Source: Dipetalonema caudispina
Taxonomy: Eukaryota > Nematoda > Chromadorea > Rhabditida > Onchocercidae
Direction of reading: 5' to 3'
Length of the DNA: 56,516 bases
Assembly (NCBI GenBank): GCA_013365325.1
Contig: JABVXV010000372.1
Location: 1 to 56,516, forward strand
This document shows, piece after piece, positions 34,921 to 46,103 of the stretch. Below the pieces are notes generated by a model. The model had not been told where the DNA came from. It worked only from the letters and a program-made list of their open reading frames with translations, and ran no database searches. Each line of letters begins with the position of its first letter. The first letter of the stretch is position 1. A program made the position numbers and the translations under genes.

Positions 34921-37580
34921 GCGGCACTTTTCTCTCCAATGATATGTGAGCAAAGTGAAAATTAATCGGTACAGGTGCTAATCAAAGTTACTCTTAGATG
35001 CCAGTACCGAAATGTAAATTTGAATTTCTGCGAGATATATATTATTGCTGTTTCTTAACATAATTTCGAGATTGTTATCCTAAATTTCTTTTAGAAGATA
35101 TATCTCTATCTATAGATTAATTTGGAACAGTAATTAGCATGTTGTCGTTTGTCATTTTACTGCTTTCCAAACTATGAATAGAATTCTCACTAAAGCGTAG
35201 TCAGATATATTCATAATTTCGAATGTTTATTATCTTTTGGGATATAATTTAATATCTGTGCATTCACAGAGATTTGCGTTAAACGCCGGAAATAAGGTGC
35301 TAATGTTATATGGATGAGCAGATATCGTCCTATTTTAATTATTGTGATCAGCGTATGATCAGTGATGAGTTATTGGATATTAGTGATGTTGTTGTGCTTG
35401 CATTTCTTACTGACGTCAAAGTTTTCACCGAGATTTGTTCTGTTAAATAATAATTAGGGAGGAAAATAATAGTTAGAAATGTTATTAAAAAGCAAATAAG
35501 AGCATCCAAAATCTCTTCTATTGTAAAAAAAAAACTACGGAGATTCAAATTTCTCAGTGAAAAAAAAAGGAAAATTATGGGAGCAACTGAAAATGTCGTA
35601 AATTTAAATGTGTCGTCGGATTCACCGCTTACTTATCAATTGATTGACAGGCATACTTGAACGAAAATCCTCTGCGAGCTATCCGATCGTATCCTTCTTT
35701 TTCTAATTGACCTGCACCCCATTCCTCACTTGTTGCTTATTCATATAGCCTATGGATTAGGGATCTTCAATGGGAAAAATTGATATTTTACTTCATTTGT
35801 CGTAACTAAGGTGGAAGCAATTCAAAACAGCATTTTTTATTTTACTTTTGATTTTTTCCTGTGCTTTCAGATGATAAATTTTACAAAATACAAATTTTTA
35901 ATATATATGTATAAATGTAGTTATGATGCAGTAATTCTGGCAAAAAGAATATTCTTTTGATATTCCTCATTTGATTTCGTCAATCCACTACAGATAAAGA
36001 GTGATATACTTTCGTGTTAGACTAAATTGTAATTATAATACCTAGCAAAAATTGAAAATAGAATTTTTCAATAACACCGAACTTTTGAAAAAATGTAAGA
36101 TTAAAAATGTTACCGATTAGTTCCATCTCAAACCATTAATAAGCTGTTTTATTAAATATTGATAACATATTGCACTTCGTTATTGTATCCTCCCATAAAA
36201 CGGCTTGTTCTTCGATTGGATAGTGCTTCATTCATTACACCATTTATTAGTCATTTCATTTTGATCACTTACATCTTATTGACAGAAATTAGTTTTTTTG
36301 TCTACCATTTTTTAACTGAAAAAGAATATTTCATCATGTTTGATTCTACGAGCGAAATTCACAAATCTAATTTCGAAGAAATATATTCAGATGTTTATTG
36401 AAAAAAATTTAAACAATTCAATAATACTTATTTTCCCAATTGTCTTCAAATGCTAAACGACGTAAAATGAATGACTTCTTATATAGTTATAAAAGATCAG
36501 TTTTGATTACTCCCAATTGATTATTTCATTCTTTGATACCCAGTCACTATACTTCCTTAATATTCAACGAAATTTAAAGAAAAATCTTAAACATATCTTC
36601 AGAAAGTTTTAGCCAACGGAAATATCAATTTTTGGCGCACTGAATTCGCAAAAATGAACTTTTGCTAGCTTCAATATCATAATTGTAGTAGAGTTGTGAA
36701 GTAAATTCAGTGTAGTCATACTAGAAAAATCTTAAATAACGGTTGTCAACTGATAATATCTATGGTAATCTTTGCTCTTATCTTGATAAATAAGTAGTTT
36801 TATTTCATGCCAGTATCCCTCAAATAAATTGTTTCTGTTTTTACATTTATTATAAATGGTTTACACTTTACTTCAATATGTAATTACTAACATTAAACCA
36901 AACAATTAAAAAACATGAAATCAGAATGAAAATGCTCAATGGCTCGGCGTCCATAACTTAAATCTTTTAACGGAAGTTATTGCCATAATTTGTCGAAATA
37001 TTTAATTTATTCCGATTCAAGTAATTTGATATTAATCGACATACCAGAGAAGCTACTTACTTTATATTGTATATAGATTTTTAGCACATCTCGATCTTGT
37101 TTGAGTTCCTTCAAATTTGAAAAACTATGAATCGATCAGTCTAGAGAATTATTTGCCTAAAACTTTTTTCAGGCACTTAAATTTTCAGGCAAAACGCCGA
37201 TATGATATAATTAAATTCAATTTTATTCTGATCTTTTTAATCAATCATATTTTGTTGTCTCAAGTTAACTTTTAGTTTTAACTACAAGTTTGTTTCGGTT
37301 GAAAAAAGAAGGACTGATTTTTTTATGATTTTTTTATCTCCACGATGATTCAAGAGGCTGAAAATTTTCACCGTTACTTAATAAAATATCGAGAAATTAC
37401 GGGACTGGCTAGGCAATTAGAAAAATCATTTCTAACTACGTTACAATAAATCGATGGAAATTTGAATTTAGATTCATTGAAGTTTCGAACCGTAAGGAAC
37501 AAATTAGTTAGTGTAATTAAACAGTTTTTTTTTTTCAATTTTTCGCGTTACATTTTATTTAAAAAAGTGTGTTTTAATTT

Positions 37581-37593
37581 TTTTTTAGCAGAA
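37581..37593 (+). other. putative trans-splice acceptor of the small secreted-protein gene
   Basis: TTTTTTTTAG ends at 37588, leaving CAGAA before the ATG at 37594. Confidence 0.45.
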
Positions 37594-37934
37594 ATGATGA
37601 AACTGATGATTAATGGCGTCTTTTTAGTGATTTATTTGTTGTTGAATCAAGAAGTCAAGAAATCCTTTATTCCTTCCGAATATCAGTAAAAACATACAAA
37701 AATAAAGAATAGCGCAATTTGACTTATAATATCAGAAACATTAACAGAAAGAAATCTCACAATAAGTACAACATTGACATCACAAAATACGACGCAATGC
37801 TTCAAAATGCGTCCTATTTAATTCATCTCATTCAAAATTCCATTCGGGCAACATATTGCGCAACAGAGAAGTTACGAATGAGAAGTAATGAAGGTCTTTT
37901 GAAACGTGGAGAACTATACATTTGTGAATGTTGA
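37594..37934 (+). CDS. small putative secreted protein, 92 aa, unknown family
   Basis: Two exons, 37594-37685 and 37748-37934, joined in phase (CA|A) across a 62-bp intron with GTAAAA...TTAACAG ends. The N-terminus MMKLMINGVFLVIYLLLNQ is a typical signal peptide. The mature chain of about 70 residues is basic and mostly helical in look (YDAMLQNASYLIHLIQNSIR). It has one N-glycosylation sequon (NAS) and only three cysteines, two of them in the C-terminal ICEC. A dibasic KR precedes the last eight residues (GELYICEC), so processing to a short peptide is conceivable. A strong acceptor 5 nt before the ATG supports a real, probably trans-spliced gene. No known family is recognised. It could be a lineage-restricted excretory/secretory protein; that role is only inferred from the signal peptide. 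Confidence 0.55.
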
Positions 37935-38200
37935 CTTAAAACTTGTTCGAACAGATGAACCCAAAATCATCATTTAATGAACAATGACATTTTTGAGGTG
38001 CTATATGTTTTTTCCGCACTTTTTGCTAAAAAAGATTAGCAGAGAAAATACTGGCATTTAAAAAAGCGAGAAACCCCATAAATAATGCTAAATCGGATAG
38101 ATTTATCGGTAACTTATCCTTTCGATTAAGTTCTTTCGTAAAGAAGAAAAAATATTTCTTTGAGGAATTGTGATGATTGACTATCAGAGATTAAGAATAA

Positions 38201-38506
38201 TCAATTGAAAGTAATTGAAATGAATTCTTTACAACCATACAAGAAATTGCAAAAAAGTTCGCCGTCACTTATTTTACGTTGTTTGACGTTTGAAAATGAT
38301 TGAAAAAGTGAAGCAGCCATGTGTTCTATATTATTGTATTGCTTAAATTTCCTCATTTGATTAGACTGTCGTAGAACCAAACACAATTGAAGAATGATGA
38401 TAACTTCATGGAAAAAGAAGAATGTGGTTCTTTCATTTCCGTATTCCTCGTAGATTTCGTATGTTAGTGCTGATCGAAGTAAACCATCTCTTTAACACGA
38501 CATGAT
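38201..38506 (-). CDS. open stretch of 101 codons, possible exon
   Basis: On the minus strand there is no stop from about 38506 to 38201. The text begins RDGLLRSALTYEIYEEYGNE, has a hydrophobic middle (FFFFHEVIIILQLCLVL) and ends SDGELFCNFLYGCKEF. No ATG occurs in the first half. An acceptor-like TTCTACGACAG sits inside it, so only the later half may be exonic. It follows the P450 on the same strand by 360 bases but shows no P450 motif. Unrecognised. Confidence 0.25.
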
Positions 38507-38863
38507 AAATGTAAAAGATTTCATAATATGTGGGTAGACAGTTTGTTTCCATAAATATTCATGCAAATTTTAATAACTACAACTATAAAAATAATTTTGA
38601 ATGTAATACAAAACCATTCAATGCAACAACAAAGATGTAGCAGTAGAACAAAAGAGATTTAATCATTTGTCAAGTAAATAAACTAAGCTAATTAAGGAAA
38701 TTTTGCAAATCTTCTTCTCCTCAACATTTTACAGCAGCTGAGATGTAAGAATGAAAGTAGAAAAGCTTCTTGAAATAATTCGGGACATAACTTTTGAATT
38801 TCAACAAAGTTCTATTTGGAACGTTTGTTATTTCTTATTTTCTTGAATAAACTAATACCACAA

Positions 38864-41800
38864 CTAAACTATCCTTCTCTCCACAAGACATTTGTACGGT
38901 GGTGGTGAGGTTGTCAGACCAAAGAGTCGTTTTGTTGAGGGATTCGGTTTGTCTGGCACAGTCCGGAAACGAAAATGTTTCATCAGGTTAGCATAAATAA
39001 GGAATAATTCGGCTTTCGCTAATGATTCACCCAAGCACTGTCGTTTACCAATGGAAAATGGAAAAAATGCGTCATACCTAAAAATTAACGGAATTGTTGA
39101 GTAATAAACTGATTAAACAATTGATCATTTCATGCATACTTCTCCTCTCCTGATACCTGACACATTTATAAAATCCATTAGCAAATATGAACTATCTTAC
39201 CTTACCATAGCCGAGAGTATTTTATGCATGCTATTATATTTCGATGTATAATTATTTTGCAATATCAATTGTAAGAATTAAAAAATTAAACAATTGCTTC
39301 AAGTTTTTGAAGGAAATAGACATTACTTTTTAAGAGTGAATCCATCATCTTCTAGGAAACGCTCTGGACGGAACTCTCTGGGTTTTTCAAAATTTTCGGG
39401 ATCATTCATTGCTATGGAAATTTGTGGGATACAAAGTGTTCCAGCTGGATAATAATATTTTCCCATAACAACATTATCTGCAACGGTTCGCAATAAATTG
39501 ATGGGCAAAATATTAGCGAAACGTTGGATTTCCTGCAAAGAAAAGTATTTAAAACAAGAGTTTTGCAGTTCTTTTTAATGACTTATCATTTTTTTTTTGC
39601 AGTTCTTTTTAATGACTTATCATCGTTTTAATCGATACAGATTTAAGTAAAAGATGTCTTACTCTTACTTGTTAATTAAAGGACTTGTTGCCTTCTAAAT
39701 TTCCTTTACTATATTTATTTCCCTCGTCATATTCATACTTGTTCATTCAAAACTTTTTAAATATATTTTCTATTTTCCACTTTTTTAGATCATTGAAGTA
39801 TTTAAGTTATCATGCTATAAAGCTTACAATATAAACTGTTGCAAAGAGGAGCAATTAAATGAAAAGATGAAAAAAATTTACATGAATGGTAGCCATTGTA
39901 TATGAACATTTTGGTTTATCAGCAAGAGTAATTCGGCTTCCGATTTTATCCAGTTCATTTTGAACTTTTGTTTGTACCTCAGGATGAATAATTGAAAGAA
40001 GGAATCCCCACTTTAATGTTGTCACTGTTGTTTCCATTCCAGCAAAAAATAGATCCAACAGTAGCATTGTTAACTGCCATTCGCTGCAATCGACAAATGT
40101 AAATAATTCAGCTTTCAGCTGATACGTGATAGGTGAGCAAAGATGATTTGAAAAGTTTGCATCTAAACAGCTCAGGTGAACTGACTTGCAACAATAAACA
40201 AACAAACAATCAATAAACTACTGATATATGAAAATAATTCATTTTATTGGAATTAATTTTGAAATTTATTTCAACGCTTTCGAAAGGAAATTTAAACGAT
40301 GGTAGGGAAAGTGGAATTATTCGGAGAAATGTATTGCTTTATCGAATGTTCATTGCTTTAAAAGGAATTTTAAATATTGATTCGATACCTGAAATATTCA
40401 TTCGGCTCACCGGCTTTTTTTCTACGATTTATTTCTGAAAGATACACAAATGTGAAATCCATGATCTCTGGAGGTTCATCGCAGTTGAATGTTTTCGTAT
40501 GTATCTGAATCATTAAATGAGTACTTAAGTAATACATTGGAAATAATGAATGAAAATATAAAAGAAGTGATAAAAACTAGTAAAAGAAGTAAGGAATAAT
40601 GCCAATTAATTACACCTGCACTTCTTTAGAAATGAATTTCCACAGTTCATCTCGAATATTCTTGAATTGTTTCCATTTGTAATTTACGAATGGTATCCTT
40701 GTAGTTAACGGTAATGTTATATATAGTCCCATCAAGGGATGCATTACCGATCGAGAATGGGAATCCAATAACGCATGCAAAGAACTGAATTCTGCACTTC
40801 CCTGATAAAATATCTTTAGTTAATTTGAATCTAATTAATGCAATTAAATAAAATTGATCGCTAACATCTGTAACAGTGCTTTATTACCTGTGGAAAACGA
40901 TAACCAAATAATATGTTATTGATAATATTGCCAACACAAACGGCATGCATTGCGCATATATCCACCTCCTGCGAAATGCATTTCGCTTCCAAATAATCTA
41001 TGAAAATCTCAACTTCCTTCATGATTTGCTGTTCAATTAGCATTCTACCAACTCCGAAATCTCGTAATACTCGAAGCGCAAAGCGTCGTTGCTGCTTCCA
41101 TTTATCACCGTCAATTTGAATTATACCGTTTGCACCACCTGCAATTGTTGATCGAAATAAAACATTGTGCTAAATGTAAACGAAATTAGGTGAACAATGA
41201 ACAGATTCGGAACATTTTGCTGTTCTATTAAATTTAATAACATAGATATGAGAAAAAGGGAACATACAGACTGTTCTAAAAAAAAAAAAAAAATGCGCAG
41301 ACGATTTATGTTTGGCTTCCGGAAGATGAAAATTTTTTAAGATCATATTTGTAAAAAATTATCAGATAAAATGAAACAATAATTTCAAAAAAATAGTTTC
41401 TTTTTCATTACCCATAAAGAAATCGGTTGCATAATTACGCCACCGATTACTGAATATCTCAGCGTTACGTATAAAATATTCGCGCATTGTTTCCACATCC
41501 GTAACCATTACCAAAGGTATCGGTCCGATCCAAAATGTAATCAAATTACCTAAATAGTAAAATTCTTTCGCTTGCAACCAAATATCTGTCGATCAATTAA
41601 TTTCTGACTGTTTCGGAATATACGTTTAATCATGTTACACTTATGTTACGATCAAATAAGCAAAATTATTCGGGCAACAGTGAAAGATATCGATGTTACA
41701 AGAATGCAGTCGGATACTAAAATAGCTATTACGGAGAAAACAAATTGTAACTGGAATGGTTAATCTGTCTATCATCTGTTCCGTAAATTTTTCATTATTT

Positions 41801-42194
41801 TTGGATACTTAAATTTGATCAAATTTACACAAATAATCAAGTATTTTTCTTCTTTTTGACTTTTCTTTCATAAATTAACTAATGAATAATGTGTAAGAGT
41901 AAGAGAATAGTAAATTGTAACATTAAACGATCACATTACAATTAAAGTTCATTTAGCAAGATTTCTTTAAAAAAATATACGATTTTAAACAAATGAAATA
42001 AAAAATTAAAAATTCCTACCATACTTCTGCTTCCATGTAAGGAACATATCATCTATGGATTTATAAAATATGAAATGAAGAACATTGCCAAAAAATAGCC
42101 ATGGAGTTGGTCCTGGTGGAAGAGATCGCCGTTTCCAACTTAAATCGTAAAAAATATATACTGCAGCTAGTAACACCAACGATGGCGGTATTGG
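38864..42194 (-). CDS. cytochrome P450, clan-2 (CYP2-like) type; first exon not found
   Basis: Eight exons (minus): 42194-42020, 41549-41412, 41138-40888, 40801-40616, 40504-40389, 40083-39882, 39532-39327, 39077-38864. All are in phase and encode 495 residues; microsomal P450s are about 500, so only a tiny start exon is missing. It is a heme monooxygenase anchored in the ER membrane. In order: hydrophobic anchor (LVLLAAVYIFYDL); proline hinge LPPGPTPW; C-helix region DKWKQQRRFALR; I-helix LFFAGMETT (oxygen activation); K-helix EIQR (E-x-x-R); RPERF; and the heme-binding FSIGKRQCLGE with the Cys ligand. Sequence style (FWIGPIPLVMVTDVETMREYF) fits nematode CYP2-clan families used in xenobiotic or sterol/fatty-acid oxidation; the exact family is undecided. 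All catalytic signatures are intact. Upstream at 42646-42725 lies a trinucleotide repeat. Confidence 0.93.
39561..39622. repeat. tandem duplication inside a P450 intron
   Basis: A 28-base word beginning TTTTGCAGTTCTTTTT occurs at 39561-39588 and again at 39595-39622 (period 34) without mismatch. It is in the intron between the I-helix and K-helix exons. Confidence 0.9.
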
Positions 42195-42645
42195 CTGAAA
42201 CAAGTGAATTGTTCCTGCGTTTCGAAATATTTCAATTTCAATTCAAAAGTATCTGTGTGCATAAAAGTTTTGACATATATTAGAAAGGTGTCATTTTTTT
42301 AAGTGCATGTATTTAGTCGTCCACGTTAACTTGCGTTCAAACTGATAAACGTACCAAGTGAATAAATGAGATCCATGTTTTGGAACGTGAAATTGAATAT
42401 ATCACTATTATAACTATCCCAGATAATAAAACAAATTGGAAGTTATACATTGTAGAACTATAATCAGACAGTAGTAAACTGTAGCTGTTGATCGAATAAT
42501 TCCAGGTAACTTCTGGAAGAACTATATTTGAAGGATGTAATGTTTATGTCACATGATTATACCTGAAAAATTTTGTCAACTGATTGTAGAATCCTGGAAA
42601 ATTAAAACAAAGAAATAAGAAAGAATAGTAGAAGAATAACAGCAG

Positions 42646-42646
42646 T

Positions 42647-42684
<38 letters not shown>

Positions 42685-42725
42685 TATCATCATCATCAAC
42701 AACAACAACAACAACAGCAGCAACA
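42646..42725. repeat. ATC/ACA/GCA trinucleotide microsatellite
   Basis: About 17 ATC-type units with one TAT interruption, then about seven CAA units, then CAG units. Confidence 0.95.
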
Positions 42726-44805
42726 CAGTATTTGGATAGTCGATATGTCATTACTGACTCGGACAATCGAGGACAGCTCCCTACCCTCCTTCTTTCTTCC
42801 GTAGGTATTTATCCCCTCGATCTCCGTTATTTTTGCATGGTCATCGTTTTATATATCGTCCTTCAAATATGCCATCTATTCGTACTAACATAGCGGTAAG
42901 CTAAGAATAAGGAAAGGTTATTTGAGAGTAATTAATTATATCACTTAATTTTACTTCCTCTTCATATGTTCACTTTTTACTTTTTTACTTATTTTATTAT
43001 ATTATATTATTGTGAATATTTCGCATGAATTGAGAAAGTATTTTTAAGTTGATATTTAATACTTCATTTTATACTCTTTCGTTCTTACTCTCCAATTATT
43101 GTAGTTGTTTTAGGTTGTGTGTCTTCCTTATGAAAGTTAAATGGAATAAAATTGAATATAAACGATTAAACTATACAAAATTAATTTCGTAAAAACTAGT
43201 AAAAAAACCGAAAATTAGTAGAAAGAATAGAGAAGTATAAGGGAAAGAAACTGATAGAAAGTGAAAAAAGATAAATAAGAGGGAGTAAACACTCAACTGT
43301 AATGGAGAATCATAAAAATACGCAATCCGCTGAATTCAAATTAACATAGATGTTTAAATCGAACACACACATCCATAGATATTTCTTAGAATACGAAACG
43401 ATCCTTTCTGATTAATTGTAATTTTAAGCGCAACACAATTTTTCAATCAATGTTTTATACATTGATACAATCGATTAGACTGCAAATCTCATGCTATAAA
43501 ACTGATATGATACTATTAAGGATAAAGCAGTAAGGTTAAAGTTATCAAGTGTTTCTGGATCATAAGTGAATGATGTCAGGAAGTTCGAATTATAAATTTA
43601 GATTTTCTACATGCTATAAAGTTGGCGTCTTCAAAATCATGGAAAAAATACTCTTTTGCAGAAGCTCTGCGCTTTGAACAAAATATTCGAGATTTTGTTA
43701 AAAATTCACTCGTGTCAATTTTTAACTTCACTAATGACATCTGATAATACACTCTGATATGTTGGATCGAGCACATTGTTAATTAATGCAAGGAATATTT
43801 TCAAGAAAAAAAAGTTAAAAAATAAACTTTTGCATTTGGAAGAATCATTAATTACATAAAAAAATTGAAGTAAAAATTTGGAAGTGAAAGGACGATTAAA
43901 AATACAGACGAATTTATTTATTAGTTCATATTTATATATGTTGATTAATAACTCTGCAACTGATCAAGTTTTTATCGTTCATATTTTATAGGAATGCTGG
44001 GTTAGAATTAGAAAGTGATGAGGTGGCACAAAATAATTTGATGATACTTTACATTTGGTAAATTGAAACTTGTTTTAATTGGCAATCTCTCCCACACTCC
44101 TGTTTGACATGCTTTAAAAATTGTTTCACGTTGCATTTCAATTCATATTACATAACTGGCTAAAAAGTTACAATCTGAGACGATTTTCAATATAATATGA
44201 AACGCTATGTAACACAATATATTCAATTAATGTATTCGACATATTTCAACGTTGATTTTTTGCCTTTAAATAAAATTGGAAAAAGCGAAAGGAAAGTAAT
44301 CTGATACGTCAGGATCACGTGAAATTGAGAAATGCAATGTAATGATAGTTTTGTACATTTCGCAGTTCTCTTTTTTCTTCAATGCATCTGTTGCAAAGCA
44401 AAAATCAAGGTGAAAGTCAAATTTTAGTTCGCTATAACCAATTTGAAATTCAGATATATAATAAAATCGTGCCAGATTTTATTCCCTAGGCAGAAAACAA
44501 CGTCAATAAAATATGCCTGAAACATTCGAATTGTATTCAATCTCATACATTCAAACGTATTATAAGTTATCGTTTAAAAAATAGTCATCAGTTATGGCTA
44601 TTTTCATTTCGTAAATTTGATAAGATTTCCAGTTCTTCATTTTTCCCAGAAAATCTTGTACACGAAGGACTTTATGCCAAGGACTTCGTATCACACATTT
44701 AAACTTGACCTTTCACAAAGAATTAGACGTTATGTACTGAATATATATCTACAGGAATTCTTCTGCCCTTCTTTAATATCATATTTGCCGAAGAGTATAA
44801 AATGC

Positions 44806-44925
44806 AAGAAGAGATTTCAGTAGTGAATGATCAATTAAACCATTAAGTTCAACAAATAATTTTGGAAGATTTTCTAATCTTTAGTCTGCTGTTCCGTGTA
44901 TGCATGTAAACTGAAATCTCTTCTT
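44806..44925. repeat. perfect 16-bp inverted repeat, 88-base spacer
   Basis: AAGAAGAGATTTCAGT at 44806-44821 is the exact reverse complement of ACTGAAATCTCTTCTT at 44910-44925. It could be the foldback of a small non-autonomous element or a structured RNA. No target-site duplication is evident. Confidence 0.8.
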
Positions 44926-45693
44926 ACTGGAATCTGAATCTGACTGGCTATTCACAAGTTTGTATCGTTTATGTTATATCAGATTTGCTGCAGATTCCTA
45001 TATCTTTCTCGATTCCCATCGTTTTAAACAAATTTGTTGGGAAACTAATATTTGAAAGTGATTTTCCCTATTATTTTTGCCGATTTTCAAGCAAAAATAA
45101 TTATCGGCAGACGCATTTTTCAAAAAAGTAATTTGTAGATTTTGGGTAAAACAATAGAACAGTGTTTTGTTTGTATTTCAGTAAAAATGTTTCCCCTGAA
45201 AATTGTTCTAAAAAAGCCTGATTTTGATAAAAGTCGATTTATAATTGGAATTTTCAACATTTTTTAATACAACAGAAGCGAAAGTTCTGTCCCTTTAAAA
45301 GTTTGACTCACTAGTAATTGAGAAAATCCTGATTGAACTAGAAAGCTGGAAACAATAAAATGGATTATTTTGTAATGATATATTATATCAGTACTCTACC
45401 AGGAACTGTTATGTAGCAAATTCAGCTGACTGAAATCTCTGGATCAAATTAACGATTAACTGATTGTTTAGATATATGCAATATTTTGGACTTGAAGTTG
45501 GCAAGGTCATCGTTAACCCACACATATTGTAGGTATTAATTATTCTGCCGAATATCTTATCCACCACGATTATTATAAAAAATAAATTTACTATTACTGT
45601 GATTTATTATAGTATTCATAAATTATTTTATGATACTTTGGATAAGATTTTAGTTTAAAAAAATTATGAAAGAGATGAATCTAAGTTGTGCCG

Positions 45694-46103
45694 ATGAAGA
45701 GATCTCATTTTCGAAACTGTTGTCTCTTGCTGCCCGTTCCCCCCGAATATTTTGCCTTAGTAGAACAAAGTAGAACAAACGAGTGGGAAGTAGTAATTTC
45801 ATCGTTGCAGATGCCATCATACGAGTACATTGTTGAAAATACATTTTACATAACTCCGAATTTTAGTTCCAAATTTCTTGCTCCTGAAAATGCAAAAATT
45901 GATTGGGATGCTTCTTTCATGTATAATTTTTAGCATGATTTATTCTCTGCTTGTTAAACTCTTAATTTCACTTCTTTCTCTTTTCCAGCTCTCAGAATTT
46001 AGGGAAACCTCATACTTCAGAAGCTATAATACATGCTCAGAATGGACGCAAACAATGCAAATTTGAAATTTCAGCGAAACAAACTTTCTACAACGAATTT
46101 TAG
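45694..46103 (+). CDS. unknown protein, 113 aa, two exons
   Basis: Exons 45694-45920 and 45989-46103 join in phase (AT|C, Ile) over a 68-bp intron with GTATAA...TTTTCCAG ends. The protein starts MKRSHFRNCCLLLPVPPEYF and continues EQSRTNEWEVVISSLQMPSY and KIDWDASF; exon 2 reads SQNLGKPHTSEAIIHAQNGR and runs to a stop. It has mixed charge, no signal peptide and no transmembrane segment. An alternative start is possible: TTTTGCCTTAG at about 45760 is a good acceptor, so the first 20 residues could be intron and the real 5' exon may lie upstream. No family is recognised. The composition and clean splice join support coding potential. Confidence 0.45.

Larger units (their letters stand above)
33645..37593. 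other. 4 kb largely non-coding stretch
   Basis: Contains a CT microsatellite (34273-34299), T and A runs near 34010 and 34090, and a GC-richer open frame listed separately at 34765-34920. The open frame at 36159-36401 is hydrophobic and AT-driven and is probably noise. No RNA gene is recognised. Confidence 0.4.
42195..45693. other. 5' flank of P450 and gene-poor DNA
   Basis: Should contain the missing P450 start exon, which I could not identify. A trinucleotide repeat and an inverted repeat are listed separately. A stretch after TTTTTCCCAG at 44639 is open in two frames (one reads ENLVHEGLYAKDFVSHI) and might be an exon of an undefined plus-strand gene. Confidence 0.3.

Noticed and set aside
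42544..42726. minus-strand ORF of poly-Leu and poly-Met
   Set aside because: It is the translation of the ATC/ACA trinucleotide microsatellite, with no gene context.
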